Below are positions 47,501 through 59,520 of a stretch of DNA of 64,000 bases, piece after piece. The stretch covers positions 117,548-181,547 of the forward strand of contig WELB01000004.1 of NCBI GenBank assembly GCA_009602725.1, in the 5' to 3' direction. Below the pieces are notes generated by a model. The model was not told the origin of the DNA, did no database searches, and saw nothing but the letters and a program-made list of their open reading frames with translations. The translations under genes and the position numbers were made by a program. The stretch comes from Spirogloea muscicola (taxonomy: Eukaryota > Streptophyta > Zygnematophyceae > Spirogloeales > Spirogloeaceae). Within the stretch, counting starts at the first letter, position 1. Every line of letters begins with the position of its first letter.

Positions 47501-50111
47501 GTATGCCAAATACAAAGTTGGAGAAGAAGCAAGCACCGATGCCTCAACTTCCCCTGACAATGATAGCAAGTGAATTTGCTTGCTAGATCCAGTAGATATT
47601 CAGCGTCTCTTCTCAATAAGAGAGGCATCTAACATTTGAATGTCAAAGTTATTGGATGCCAGAGTTGCCACTGAGGCGAGACATGCAACCAGCTTGAGAT
47701 TGACGGCACGCGTGCACCTCTCCGCGGCCCGGGATGTACAGCCGGCGATCTTCGAGGAGGGGGATGAGTGCTGACAGCACTTCAGAAGGCGCCATGTCTA
47801 CGTCTTCGAAGACTACCCACAGGCCCTGGTTAACAGCCTGCGCAAGCATGGCAGCGAGCACCGATTCACAGCATTACACCGCTGCTCAGAGCTGAACAGG
47901 TTGACATCATAAGTACCGGTTTAGAAGATCCAGGGGATGTAAGGGGTCAGGCGAGGACCTGGGTGAGCGCGCCAGGCTGCCAGCGGAACTCGCCGGGGGT
48001 GTCAGTGCAGACGTACGTGCCCAGGAGCGTCTTGCTGTCCATTTGGTCGTCCAGGTGGACCTTCACCACATCTGTGTGTAAATACAACGAGCGGACAATG
48101 TCACCATCTGCCATCCAGTCACAAGAGTGGGCTCGAAGCTGCCGACAGCGTGCCAGTGAACCTCCCAGATGTGGGATACATCTTAAACGAGCTGGTCTCA
48201 CGGACTTCAACTTCAAGAGCTTATAAATTCAGGATCTAAAGTGTCTCAAGACTAGGCAAGTCGGTTGCGCACCGAAGTTGTCTGTGAGGCGAGCGACCTC
48301 GTCAATCAGCGCCGACTTGCCAACACCAGAGGGGCCCTCGAGCAGCACTGGCCGCCGGCGGCAGAGCGCGATGGCGATCGCCTCCAGGTTGTTCGATGTT
48401 GTCGTGGTCAGCACCATGCTATCACCGTGAGGCACCGCAGCCGGGGCTGCCAGTGCAGCTCCCGCTTTGCCACTGCTAGGCAAGGCCTCCGGCGTCCACA
48501 GCATCTCATCAGAATTTGAAGCAAGGGCTACATGAAATAATAGAGTAGTAACAGATGTAGGATGTGGAATGAACTTGTATATCTAAGTTAATAGCTGATT
48601 TCTCAACTCAGAAGCACTAGAACATTGTTCTGATGAATAAACTCCATCTAGGCTTTCGTTCACCCACTTCAAAGGTAGTCATCAGGCGATGCACAAGGCT
48701 GCACCTGGCCATGGAGCGCCGCGGCAGCTGGACGCCGCACACGGACACGTAGAGGCCTCCCCTCCTTGGCGCCGGGCCTGACGTTGAGGCTTCCGTTCCC
48801 CGCCTCGACAGCGGGTCGAGGTGGGGTTCAAGGAAGAACCGTGCCCGCTCCGCCGCCAGCTGCCTCTCCAGCTCCTGCCACCTGCACCACGAAAATGCAT
48901 AACATATTAGCATATATTATGCATGGAAATTGTATTTAGCACAAGTCATGCAATCCTCTCTTCATGCAGATTGGCAGATCACCTTGCACCTGCCCGTCTC
49001 GCTACAGTGACACCCTTCTGCTGCTACTCGTTCTGCCGACGCGGCTCTCACCAGAGGATGCAGGCGAGCTCCTCGCGGCGCGGCAGCCCTGCAGTGTGGC
49101 GGAAGAGGCGGCGCCGGGGGCCATCGCCCATGCGGAGGACCAGCGCCAGGGCCTGGCCCGCCAGCCACCGCACCTGGCTCCCGCCGGCCCCTTCGTCGCC
49201 CGCCTCCCATATCCCCATGGCCGCCACTGAGTTCTCCGAGGTCGGCGCTGCCGCCGCCGCTGGCTGCGGGAGGAGGAGGCTAGCCAGCGGCGACCAGTCC
49301 CACAGCGGCCCGAAGATGGCTGCCTCCGCCGTGAGCAGCCGGTACGAGGCCGCGAGGATGTCCACCACCGAAAGCTCCTGCCATCCCACCAAGGGCATGT
49401 TATAAGTGAGGGTTAGGGTTTAGGTTTAAGGTAAACCCTAGACCAAGCTCGTGATTGAAAGCAATTGCAGTGTCCCAGCGAGACGCATAATCGGAGCTCA
49501 CCGGTGCCGCGCTGAAAGGCAGAGCGCCGGACGCGCGTGGCAGCAGGCGGGCAAAAGGCGGCGGGGCAAAGGAGAAGTACTCCTGCACAAGCCTGCGCGC
49601 CGACGGCAGCTCGTCACAGCGCAAAGTCAGGGTGCCAGACCCCAATTGGCAAGCTCGGGGGATTATGACGGCTTTCGCGAGGTCACTGGCCACAATGGTG
49701 CGCAGCCATTGTGGAGCAAGGAATGGACTGTGTAGTGAGGGATGGAGGGCCTGAGTGGCCAAGTACAAAGGCAAGCACGTTTGAAAGCTGTACATCACCT
49801 GCTGCTAAGCTGACCCGCTTAGTAACCACGAGTCAGCACATGGGGGTCGCCAACCGATGCCCGAACATTGGACAACGATTGACAAGCCCTTGTGCCACCA
49901 AAGCGAGGGAGCGGACTAAATAACGAGAAGAGGAGACGGCTTGGTAACGGAGCTCTGGTGGCTGCTTACGGCAGGAGGTGCGGAAAGAGCTGCAGCAAGA
50001 CGCCGAGGGCCACGGCGGTGCGCTCGTGCGCGGCATCGCCAGCGCCGCAGCGGGCGTCGCCGACGACGCGCTCGACGAGGCGCAGCAGCGCCGGGCGCAG
50101 GCAGCCGGCGG
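16420..50111 (-). CDS. MDN1: Midasin (MDN1/Rea1), dynein-like AAA+ ATPase of 60S ribosome assembly; 5' end in assembly gap
   Basis: A giant AAA+ ATPase that strips assembly factors from pre-60S ribosomes in nucleolus and nucleoplasm by pulling on UBL-domain proteins through its MIDAS domain. The gene fills 33.7 kb with dozens of small exons. From the N-terminus it shows a helical region (49970 down to about 48620), then six Walker A motifs in order: GPSGVGKS (48336-48313), GETGTGKT (45315-45292), GPTSSGKT (42344-42321), GDTGTGKT (39943-39920), GSPGIGKT (36944-36921) and GPAASGKT (34951-34928). Each is followed by a matching second-half exon. A long linker spans about 33.8-20.9 kb, then an acidic region and the MIDAS domain. 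The TAG stop is at 16420-16422, after EALPRTLADLLRQV. The exon ending at 49970 runs into the N gap, so the start codon is missing. Exon borders in the linker were not all resolved. Confidence 0.95.
17725..19737 (-). other. MDN1: 671-codon single exon for the acidic (D/E-rich) region of midasin
   Basis: One uninterrupted exon encodes 671 residues dominated by Glu and Asp with Gln and Ala, then the conserved AEQLRLILEPTLATKL and DYRTGKRINMKK that precede the MIDAS domain. Acceptor CAG at 19740-19738 and donor GT at 17724-17723 keep phase 0 on both sides. The upstream exon (about 20010-19870) already carries GTGMGEGQGRKDVSDEIEDE. In midasin this region is a flexible tether between the linker and the MIDAS domain. 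Its antisense gives long Leu-rich and Pro-rich open frames that are not genes. Confidence 0.9.
33850..48340 (-). other. MDN1: Six-module AAA+ ring of midasin
   Basis: Modules AAA1 to AAA6 are encoded in order from right to left. Second-half motifs include VVFEDVDMAPSEV (AAA1, about 47820), WLLLDEINLAPAD (AAA2, about 44095), APSDVLEALNRLLDDN (AAA3, about 41735), MILVDEISLAEDS (AAA4, about 39145), WVLLDELNLASQS (AAA5, about 36300) and WVVLDNANFCNPS (AAA6, about 34230). AAA2 to AAA5 keep the catalytic Walker B glutamate. AAA6 has Asn in its place, consistent with family members in which AAA6 is thought to hydrolyse poorly. Arginine-bearing sensor segments such as LSPALRNRFTEIW follow in the active modules. 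Confidence 0.9.
49408..49441. repeat. Short telomere-like sequence in a 5'-proximal midasin intron
   Basis: GAGGGTTAGGGTTTAGGTTTAA is followed by AAACCCTAGA, a small array in both orientations. TTAGGGTTT at 49413-49421 is a perfect telo box on the minus strand, the coding strand of midasin. It lies just upstream of the acceptor for the exon ending near 49385. Confidence 0.65.
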
Positions 50112-50541
50112 NNNNNNNNNNNNNNNNNNNNNNNNNNNNNNNNNNNNNNNNNNNNNNNNNNNNNNNNNNNNNNNNNNNNNNNNNNNNNNNNNNNNNNNNN
50201 NNNNNNNNNNNNNNNNNNNNNNNNNNNNNNNNNNNNNNNNNNNNNNNNNNNNNNNNNNNNNNNNNNNNNNNNNNNNNNNNNNNNNNNNNNNNNNNNNNNN
50301 NNNNNNNNNNNNNNNNNNNNNNNNNNNNNNNNNNNNNNNNNNNNNNNNNNNNNNNNNNNNNNNNNNNNNNNNNNNNNNNNNNNNNNNNNNNNNNNNNNNN
50401 NNNNNNNNNNNNNNNNNNNNNNNNNNNNNNNNNNNNNNNNNNNNNNNNNNNNNNNNNNNNNNNNNNNNNNNNNNNNNNNNNNNNNNNNNNNNNNNNNNNN
50501 NNNNNNNNNNNNNNNNNNNNNNNNNNNNNNNNNNNNNNNNN
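50112..50541. other. Assembly gap of 430 N
   Basis: All bases are N. The gap separates the first visible midasin exon (minus strand) from the first visible isopropylmalate isomerase exon (plus strand). Both start codons and the shared promoter must lie inside it or be absent. Flanks are very GC-rich, a usual cause of such gaps. The true length may differ from 430. Confidence 0.95.
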
Positions 50542-52135
50542 GCTCCCAGGCGCGCCTGGTGCTGCGCCGCCGCTGCCACCGCCGGCGGCGAGCCGCAGGT
50601 AGACGACGGGGCCCGCTCGCCGCCCGCCTGCCTGCGCGGCCTCCGGGCCAGCCCGAAGCCCTGAACTCTAAACCTCTGAACCCTGAATCTGAAACCTGAC
50701 CTTAAACCCTGACCCTCAGCCGCAGGCCACGGGGCGCGTGATCCGCGGGCGCTGCTTCGTGGTGGGCGACAACGTGGACACGGACCAGATCATCCCCGCC
50801 GAGTACCTCACGCTCGTGCCCAGCCGCCCCGACGAGTACCAGAAGCTCGGCTCCTACGCCATGTGCGGCCTGCCCGCCCACCTCGGCCCGTACATCCAGG
50901 TTAAGCCCTCCTCCCTCTGGGCAAGCTCTGGTTGTTTGCAGGGGCGCTTGCAGCCTGCAGTGGCCTTGGTTGGGGCTCGGTGAGCGGCCTCTACGTGCTG
51001 ACCTGCGGGTACTTTCCAAGTGGGTGTAGCAGCAGGCGGCCTGCACTTGTAGACGTGCCTGCCTTTTGACTTAGCCCCTCCGTCTTTCAAGACACGCTGT
51101 ATTCCCTTGCACACTCTCTCCACACACCACCGGTTCCCCCCTTCCCTATATCTACATCAACTCTGGATTTCCTCGTCTTATTCCTGCTCTCTTTCCCCAT
51201 TCTCCCTTTTGGTTTCTAAAGTGTCATCCCCCTTACTTTCTATTTGTCTCCCTTGAAGTCTTGCAACTCACCTCTCCGCCCTATACCCTCTCTGTCTTAC
51301 CCCCCCCCCCACCCTTTCACTTTCTTCCCTTTCCCCCACCTTCGAGTATGCCTTTACCCCCCTTGGGCCTCCCTCGCGTCCATACCCTTCGTTCTCTTTC
51401 TCGCGCTTGCCTTTGCTTACCTTCTCCCCTGGTCGGCTCATCCACTCACACCCTCTTTTTATTCACATACTTGGAGGTTGTGCTGCCCACCATGATTTCT
51501 TGATGCTACGTTGCTCGAGACTGATGATGCTGCGCCAATCCTCGTCATGGAGTAGGAGGGCAAGACCAAGACAGACTATGCCATCATGGTGGGTGGCGCC
51601 AACTTTGGCTGCGGGTCGTCGCGGGAGCACGCGCCAGTGGCCATGGGCGCAGCGGGCTGCCGCACAGTCGTTGCCCAGTCCTTCGCTCGCATCTTCTTTC
51701 GCAACTGCGTTGCAACGGGCGAGCTCTACCCAGTCGAAATTGACGCCCGCCTCTGTGACATGGTCAAGGTGCCTCTCATCACTTGTCTCCCCTCCACAAC
51801 AAATGCAGTGGCTCTTGCTGTCAACAATGTCAAATTCAGCCATGTTAATTAGGCCATTTTGAAGTTCAATCCTACTGCCTAACCTGCACTCTTTACGCCA
51901 CGAATTAACAAGTGTCTAATTCGGCACTACTGACTCAGCATCTGTACACCTGATTGGAGCCGGTGGTCAGACGGGTGACGAGGTCACGGTGGACCTTGAG
52001 AACGATGTGTTGATACATCACACATCAGGCGAGCAGCACAGCCTGCGACCCATCGGCGAGGCCGGGCCAGTCATAGACGCAGGTGGCATCTTCAATTATG
52101 CGCGCCAGACTGGCATGATTGCTGCTGCAAAGTAG
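50542..52135 (+). CDS. 3-isopropylmalate dehydratase small subunit (LeuD-type), 5' partial
   Basis: Small swivel-domain subunit of isopropylmalate isomerase, which interconverts 2- and 3-isopropylmalate in leucine synthesis; in plants the enzyme works in the plastid. Exons 50726-50899, 51556-51768 and 51971-52135 join in phase to 183 residues. They show [17 protein letters not shown], the substrate motif [20 protein letters not shown], and the end [17 protein letters not shown]. An upstream exon ending at 50598 (phase 0) encodes an Ala/Arg/Cys-rich piece ([16 protein letters not shown]) that looks like the end of a transit peptide; its beginning is lost in the assembly gap. The second intron (50900-51555) is long and pyrimidine-rich. 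The gene is head to head with midasin and converges on VPS35, with 306 bases between stops. Confidence 0.92.
50659..50717. repeat. Degenerate CCCTGAA/CCCTAAA array in the first intron of the isomerase gene
   Basis: Units such as CCCTGAAC, TCTAAACC, CCCTGAATC, TTAAACCCTGA and CCCTCAG follow each other for about 60 bases, up to the acceptor of the exon starting at 50726. They resemble the array upstream of PUS10 but are more diverged, and no exact AAACCCTAA remains. Confidence 0.6.
51080..51475. repeat. Pyrimidine-rich tract with a C10 run in an isomerase intron
   Basis: About 400 bases are dominated by C and T, including ten consecutive C at 51301-51310. The tract sits in the 656-base intron 50900-51555. 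The open frames over it are low-complexity artefacts. Confidence 0.8.
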
Positions 52136-52441
52136 TGACATTGTACCAAAGAATGACCCTCACGTCCACGTCCAATAAAGCCATCGCAGACTTGCACCTA
52201 AGCACGCTTTGGAGCCTTACGAACAGCATATGGGTCAAGTTGTAGCAAGGACGTGTTTCATGAGAAGCAGCCACTGCATTTGTGGCCATGCTTTGTAACA
52301 TCTTGAGCCAATGGCTGCTTCCGAGCAGATTTTTGAGCAGAAGCTTGGCTTGGCAAAGATGGCAGAGGGACTTCGGCAGTGCTTCATAGCGGTCAGCTCA
52401 TGGAAATATGAGCCACTAGTGCATAAGTACAACCCGCATGC

Positions 52442-55400
52442 TCAGTTAACCTGTACCAGATCATATCGCGCACCCTGCTCGCCACCCTTCTGCTTCATGT
52501 ATGCAATATGGGCAACTGTGTTCCGGTACAATGTGTCAGTGGCGTCATCCTGTGCTGCACTCTCGCTGGCCATCTCTGCCGCAATCAGCTGCAGCAGACC
52601 CTGGATAACATTGCTCGTCACCTGCGGGGTGCCCTTGTCGAAAAAGTACAAGTACCTGGTGACATATTGACAAATGTGGCTGGGCTTAGAAATGAGTGGT
52701 CAGACCAGAAGCTTGTGCTCATCAAGGTAAGCTTGCTTCATGATGTGGACATTGTATCTTGTGCGTCTGAGACTGCAGGCTTGAAGTTTGCTCACTTATT
52801 CAGGAGTTCCACAAAGAGCGTTGCTGGCCCCGAGCTGCCGCGCGTAGCGCTGGACATCCTCTGAGCGGCATTCGCAATCTTTAACGCCCGCTTAAGGCAG
52901 AGGACCACCCTGCAAGCAATTATTGAATCAAGGGCGAGAATGCTGTCACGCCGAAGCGGCATGCCAAGTAGCGCACAATGGACACTGACAGGTGACAGAC
53001 ACTGCGTTGCATAAGTCATAGGAAGTAGGTGGAAATTGAGAGCACGTCAAAGAGCATGTCAGGCAGAAGTCAAGAAGGTCCTGCATGACGAGCAGGGGGG
53101 GGCAGGTGGCAGACACACCTCTCTCCATCACGGACTCCACGTTCATCGTCATTCCAGAAGAGGTGGGAACAGGTGTACACTGCGCGGCACTGGTCCGGCC
53201 TTTTGAGCAACTTCGCTGAGTACTGCCAGCAGTAATACTGCCCACATCAGTAAAAGACTGCGAGCTGATGTTGTTGCTAAATGGCAGCAACTGCTGACAT
53301 TGCAAGAGTGCGCCCTTGCTCGTAAAAATTAAGAGCTGCAGGGCTGCAGCATGCAAAAAGCACAAGGGAGATGGCAACTTGTGTCAAACTGTACATGCCT
53401 CGACATCTACAGTGCCACAACTATAAGCCCAACTCATGAGCAAAAGATGCTGCTGGTGCACTTGAGATACGCAGCACATACTCTTCAGCAAAGCCAATGG
53501 AACAATAAAGACGAGGATACTGGGGCTTATGGTCTAGAAAAGCAAGGTATGAGGTTGGGCGACATTTGGCCAAAGGCAATAGGTATAGCATCATTTGATG
53601 ACACTGACCCCTGTGGCCTTGTGAGTGAGGGTGTCACGATTCTCAGGCCCAAAGACTAGCGTCCTCTGGAGTGTCCCAATGATGAGGTAGATTGCCGTGA
53701 TTTGAGCCTTAGAGTCCTGCATCATGAAAGACCCTCGTAATAATCAGCAAAAGACTGGTGCTACTTTGCTCGACATGGAAAAGGAGGCTTGGGCCACACC
53801 AGATAGCTAAGGTGGTGGCAATCTCAGTCTAGCGTACATCTTGAAAGCAACAGGCACGCAAGACACAAGGGTCGACCGTACTTACAGATATGTCCTCCTC
53901 ATACAAGACAAATGCCTGTGTGAAGAACTCGTATGCAAGGTCTTCCATCTGACATTCGCTGGCAGCCTGCAACCGCAATGACGAACATCATGAAGCAGTT
54001 AGTACATGCCAACAGTGCTCCAGCATAATAGCCAGCCTAAGGACTAAACACTGTATGCACAGAACATATGTTTAGGTTGAGCAGATTACAGTGATTCTGT
54101 TCAGACATTTGGTGAAAGAGTGAGGCAATCACCAAACAAGCCGGAATGCCATCACTAGATATCTGGTCTCTCAAAGGCCAGTCTGCAAGTAGGATACTTG
54201 CCTCTGCACACTGTAGATAAAGTTGTAATGCCAACTCTGAAGCGGGAACCATGGCCAGCTCTTCAAGTGTCTGTATTGAGGGGACATTTAGCCAAATGGT
54301 TCCATGACTTCAGATTTTCATCGGCCATGCCTAGCAAGAGCATACCATAAGACGCCGCTATGTAAGCGGGTCGCACCACTGATACATTGTGACCAGGTTG
54401 CATTCTATGTCGAAAACGCAATATGGTTTTCTGATTTGGCAGCTCCCTGAGACAAAGATTCTTATGTGCTGCTTCTGAAGCTGGACAGCACTCTTCTACT
54501 TATTAAAGGGGTGACTAGGAACGAACTTGATGAAGAAATCTGAACAATTTACTTCTGCTGACTCCTTCAGCCTCCTCAGACTCTTCAACATTCTGCAGAC
54601 TTCGAACCAACTGTTGCAGAGTAACAACCAAGGGAGAATGTCAATCGAACCTGCAGCACAGCTGTCTGTCAGGCGGTGTGCAACAGAAGCTGAGCTTCCT
54701 CTGCTCTTCTTGTACACCTTTCAACTGGCTTCAAACAAAGTGCTACTAGTGCAGAGGAGTCACACAAGTGCTCATGGATCAGCTGCATCGGAACAGCTGC
54801 AAGCACGATTGTCCTGCTTACCTTTAGAGTGCAGAAAACAAGGGATGGATAGGTGTAGGGAAGCCGTTTGGAACCACCGGAAGCCAAGTGTTTCCTTGTC
54901 GTGGAGAGTATCTGCAACACATTCTCAAGCAGCAGCCTGCGCCATCACAACCTAAGCAAGGTTCACCTACGAAGTGGTGTGACAAATCATGCAAGCCTTC
55001 TTCGACACTTCGCAGTGTAGCATCTGAGGCCTAAATTCCTAAAATTGCTACCTGTTAAGAGCAGTAGACTGACTAGTTGCCCTCAGCCTTAAGCCCCAAG
55101 GGTCAGAATTTCTGCGAACTCTGAGTAGGACGAGACTGGAGACTGAGCCAGCTGTACCAACTATTGTGCAGCAACATGGCAGGCAGGTGTCCATTCCGCT
55201 CAGGGCACAACAAGTTTGTCAAGACGTGATTCTTTGCATATCGTTGATGCACAAGGACAGCTTATATTATGTCACCTTGTACATCTCCTCAGGATCCTCA
55301 GTGTACAAGACGTGCACAAGCTTGGCAACAAGTCCTTGCTCGTCCAGGAAATCTTCATGGTCCGACTTAATATGCAAACAGAGAAACAGGGCCACAAAAC

Positions 55401-58400
55401 TGTTCATGTGGCGTTACTGAAAACCAAAGCAGACCAAGAACAGACGCTCAGGTGAAAGACAGCAGACAGGTAGAATCATTGAGAGTACCTATAGTCTAGC
55501 TTACGAAGGTGAGCAGAGGCAAGGGCCCCCCACCGACCTCGTCAAGTGGGACTGCATCATCTGTCTCCTGGATGAGCTCCTTGAGAAGGTCGAGCAAAGC
55601 TTCCACCTTGAAAAGAGGACAAACTCCGGCAAGCTACTTTCAGTAAAGTAGGAGTCAAAGTCAAGGAGCCACTTTAATGCATGGCAAAGTCACCTACTTT
55701 ACTTCGTGTTCGCGTGCTTTGAATGCAGAAGGACAAGGTGAACTCCTCACTCAAGGCACCTAATGGCTGCATAAGGTATCAATGGGCCTTACCGTGGCAG
55801 ACTCTTGTATGATTGTTCCATTTTTCAGGATGCTCTGGACAATTACAGAGGCCATGATTTTGTTTGTCCCTGTGTCAAGGTGGTCCATTAGGCGAGGAAA
55901 ATTCTCAAGAAGAAGGACAGTCACAATGTCACTGAATTTTTCCAGTGGCGAGGTAAGCAGTAACATGAGCTGCTTGGTAGCCTTGACGTCCTTGACTTTC
56001 CCCCTCCCTTCCAAATATCGTACCATAGCCCCCTGCATTTATCAAGCCAAAGAGAGCAGGAATCTCTAGATCAGCCACCAGCGAAGAGGGAAGAGAACGA
56101 CAAGGAGCAACCAACCGAAGCACAAAAAAATTGATTACCTATTGCTGCCTTTTGTGCTTTGCCCTTGTTGCCAAGGAGAAAAGAAGCATGATACATTATC
56201 AGCAATGCAGGCTACACAATCACGCAACAAAGGCAAGGCGTAGTGAGCTGCTCATTGGACCTGCAAGCATTCCTGTCACAACTTGGAGGCTTGAGGCTTG
56301 TCCATCTTACCAGGACATGATCGACATAGTCAAGCCGATCACTGTGCACTTGAAGAACAAACGTCAATAGCGACACATGAAGGCTGACAGCCCCATCCAA
56401 GGCCATGTCCGGTTGGGCCTCTATGACCTGGAGGTCACATGCAATGCAACGCTCAGTGGCACCACCTTGCACCATCGTATTCTTGCAGTTGCACTACATA
56501 TCTGATCATACAAGCAAGGCACCGCAAAATGGATATGGATTGTTGCCCAGCTTTGAGACCAACCTTTGCAACGGCCTCCGAGAACTTGGAAAAGGCATCC
56601 ACCTCAAGAAACTCTGGGAGTACCTGCTATTGGAAAATGACTTCCATAAGATGACCGTGGTGACATTTCTAGGAATGCCCTTCTGGTACTTTGCAGGCTC
56701 TTCCTCGGTGCTAGCATTCTTAGATTAGTGCTCCTTCTTTGAAACACTGAACAGGTCAAGAGCCAATACTTGGAGAGCAGATGCTGACATAGGTCGACAT
56801 CTTCAGACACAAGCGAGGTGCAAGAGATCAGACCTCTGGTGACATGGCTGCGTACTTGGAGAGTCGGTCCATCAGTTGTGACATGACTGTTTTGACATCC
56901 ACACCTGGCTGCCAAGGGCAGATCTTAGGAGCACGTGAATGATACAGTGCAACAGTGCAGCTGGTTTGCACGTAGGTATGAAGACCTCTGCAACAAGGAG
57001 CACATGTACTACATGCAAGCAATCAGGATGCAGATTGTCACACACAAGCTCACCTGAAGTTGCGGGCAAGCTCCCAGCAATGTCTGCAATGTCCGCAGGT
57101 GGAAGTCATCCGGGAAGACTTGTATAACGCAGTCCATCAAGTAAAATTGCGCTATTTCGTCCTTGCAGTTGACCACCTAGAAGTGGAAGATCAAACATTT
57201 TCTTAAGGTGCGCCTGGTCTCCATACTATTATGAGCTTGCATGCTTCTTCAAATTAGAAAAACTTTGACATTGCGATGTAGTTAAGTCTGACTTCGTGGT
57301 GACCATATCACAGAAGTCCTTCTTCCTGTACTTCATTCAGTAACAAACGACATACATTTTCCAGTAGTTCCTTCCTATTCAGTAAGCAAACGCTGGTCTC
57401 AGAATAGTCCTAGCATGCTCATGCGGATACCTGCTCAAGTATCCTTGGCAACACAGTGCTCTCGTACATCTCCAGGTGGACACCTTCCAGCTGACTCAGG
57501 ACGTGCAGGTTCTTCCCTACCTGTAAGAATTATGTGCCGCTCATACTCAGATGATCTCAAGCTGCAGGCACAGTAATTCACAAAGCACAACGGAGGTTCT
57601 CTCAGGCCATGCAAGATCACCTACCAAGTCTCTGAGTTCGCTCCGTTCCTTCTCTCGTCTCTCCTTCTCCTTTGATCCTCCCTGTCCATGGAAGCAATAT
57701 CTGCTAAGGCAGTCTGCCTGGCTGTGCTCAAAGCGCGCTAAGATACATCTAGACTGCACTTGCTTTGAGTAAATTTGAAGGTCGTGAAGCTCAGTACAGA
57801 AAATACAGAAAAGCGCACCTGATGTTGCATTCTGACCCAGAGCTTGTTCATTTCCGTGAAGTTCTGTAGAACAAACTCCACAGCATCCTCAATTGCCCCT
57901 CCTTCCCTGATGTCCAACTACAGTAGGGTGTCAAGAGTGCTGGCTGAGCTGGCTGCCAGGTGCTGCACAATACATTCTCCACGACATTGGGTTTTAATTT
58001 GCTTGAGTGGACCCCGTACCCTGCATATTCAGAGCCAACGTCTGGAAGCTTGTCCCGGCTGATTTGTGACAAGTAGCTCCTCAAGAAGAGGCCGCGCACA
58101 GGATGCTGCACGCCCCGCGTCATCTCCACCAAGTCCTTGAGGACGTCTTTGGCTGGGGCCTCTTTTGACTTTATGTACACGGACCCCACCGTACACAGAA
58201 GGTACCTTGTTGATGAAATGACAGCGAGCATAAAGGGTGACACTGCGTCAAAAGTACGTCCTACTGTTGACTGTGTTGACTGTGTCAAGGAGACAGACCT
58301 ATCCAAATTGAGTTGGGACCTTCAGATGACCCATCTTGTATTGTAACACCAATCTCTGCAAGGCAGTGTGAGCAAGGCAGTGTTGCGCAGATGCTCACAG

Positions 58401-59124
58401 GCGCGGGACGACGTTGCCAGCATGCTGCACGAGCTCGTACAGGTCGGCACAGCTGCGCCCGTTCCTATTCGCCTCTCCAAAGAAGGACTCCAGGTGCCGC
58501 AAGTCGTCGAAAATCCTCATGTCTAGGTTTCCGTCAAGGAGGGCCTCGGGTCCAGAATCAAGTGTTGTGCCAAACTCGACAGTGTCACATGGACTCTCTG
58601 TGCGCTGCCATGCCCGTTCGCAGGAGGGGGCCTCACCATGGCAATTGCCAAGGGAGGCAGACAAACCCCTGCTAGACTGACTGCAAATTAGGCCTGGGCC
58701 TTGCCGGCTGCAGGAGAATGTGGCGGGGGGTGGGGATACAAAGCTCGTAGTACTTCTGGGGGGAGAGCTTGGACGTGCGGAGCTCCGAGAGCATGAGCGC
58801 GGAGAACTTGAGGGCCTCCCTGATGTTGTTGGCGTCCTGCGAGCGAAGACACGAGGTCGCCATGCATGCAGTGGCAGGCTCTGATCAGTGGGCAAGCTGC
58901 GGCGAGGGAGCGCGCTCGTGTGCTACGCCGTGAGACCAGCTCGGGAAGCTCGCGGCCGTCTGCGAGCGGCGGGCAGGAGGCCAAGGAGCGCTGCCGAGGG
59001 GGTCGACGAGATGCACCAGGGCGCGCTTCATGTGGAAGGCCTGCTGCTTGACCACGCTGAGCGCGTCCGCCAGCCACCGCTCCTGCTCCTCCGCGGCGCC
59101 CGCGCCGCCCAGCGCGGCGGCCAT
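52442..59124 (-). CDS. VPS35: VPS35, core subunit of the retromer endosomal sorting complex
   Basis: The alpha-solenoid scaffold of retromer, which binds VPS26 and VPS29 and returns receptors from endosomes. The start at 59124 gives [20 protein letters not shown] and [11 protein letters not shown], matching plant VPS35. Further exons encode [20 protein letters not shown] (about 58800), the PRL/YLL motif needed for VPS26 binding split across an intron near 58395-58205, and [19 protein letters not shown] (about 58100). They continue with [34 protein letters not shown] (about 56890), [15 protein letters not shown] (about 55860), [12 protein letters not shown] (about 54220), [20 protein letters not shown] (about 53200-53160), [14 protein letters not shown] (about 52890) and [16 protein letters not shown] (about 52640). 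The last residues are [13 protein letters not shown] with TGA at 52444-52442. About 20 short exons cover the full expected length. An ambiguous base lies two bases upstream of the ATG. Confidence 0.94.
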
Positions 59125-59204
59125 GNCGTCCGCCGCCGCCGCTGGCGGTGCCTCCGGCGGAGCGGCCAGGCCCGCTGCCAAGGGCTTGACCTCGCACTGC
59201 AGCT

Positions 59205-59520
59205 GATAGAAAATGCGGCTGCTGATAATGAAAGAGCGGCTATAAAAGGCCAGCCAGAATGGCAACGCAATGCATGCAAGTGTTCATGACGGAGCCACAG
59301 GCTAAGGCAGACAGGGCGCTCTTAGAAACCCCCGTGCCAGCAGTAGGAAGTGAAGTGAAAGGGAGGCCGAAATCTCACGAGGAAGTCTCAAGCCAATACT
59401 TTGTTCGATGGCTGATGTCTTCGTCCTAGTCCTGGCCCCCTTTCTCGTTCTTTGTTCATTCTTTCTCTATGCGCGCGCTCTTTCTTCTCTATGGGCGAGC
59501 ACATTCTTCTTTGTTCGAGC
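59205..59520. repeat. Dispersed repeat family, copy C (upstream of VPS35)
   Basis: Contains AATGCGGCTGCTGATA near 59211, AAAAGGCCAGCC near 59244 and TCAAGCCAATAC near 59388, shared with copies at 4480-4925. The segment at about 59440-59510 matches part of copy B in reverse orientation (ATGGGCGAGC and CTTTGTTCATTCTTT at matching spacing). The copy is rearranged, about 54 kb from its relatives, and again lies near a 5' end. Confidence 0.5.
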
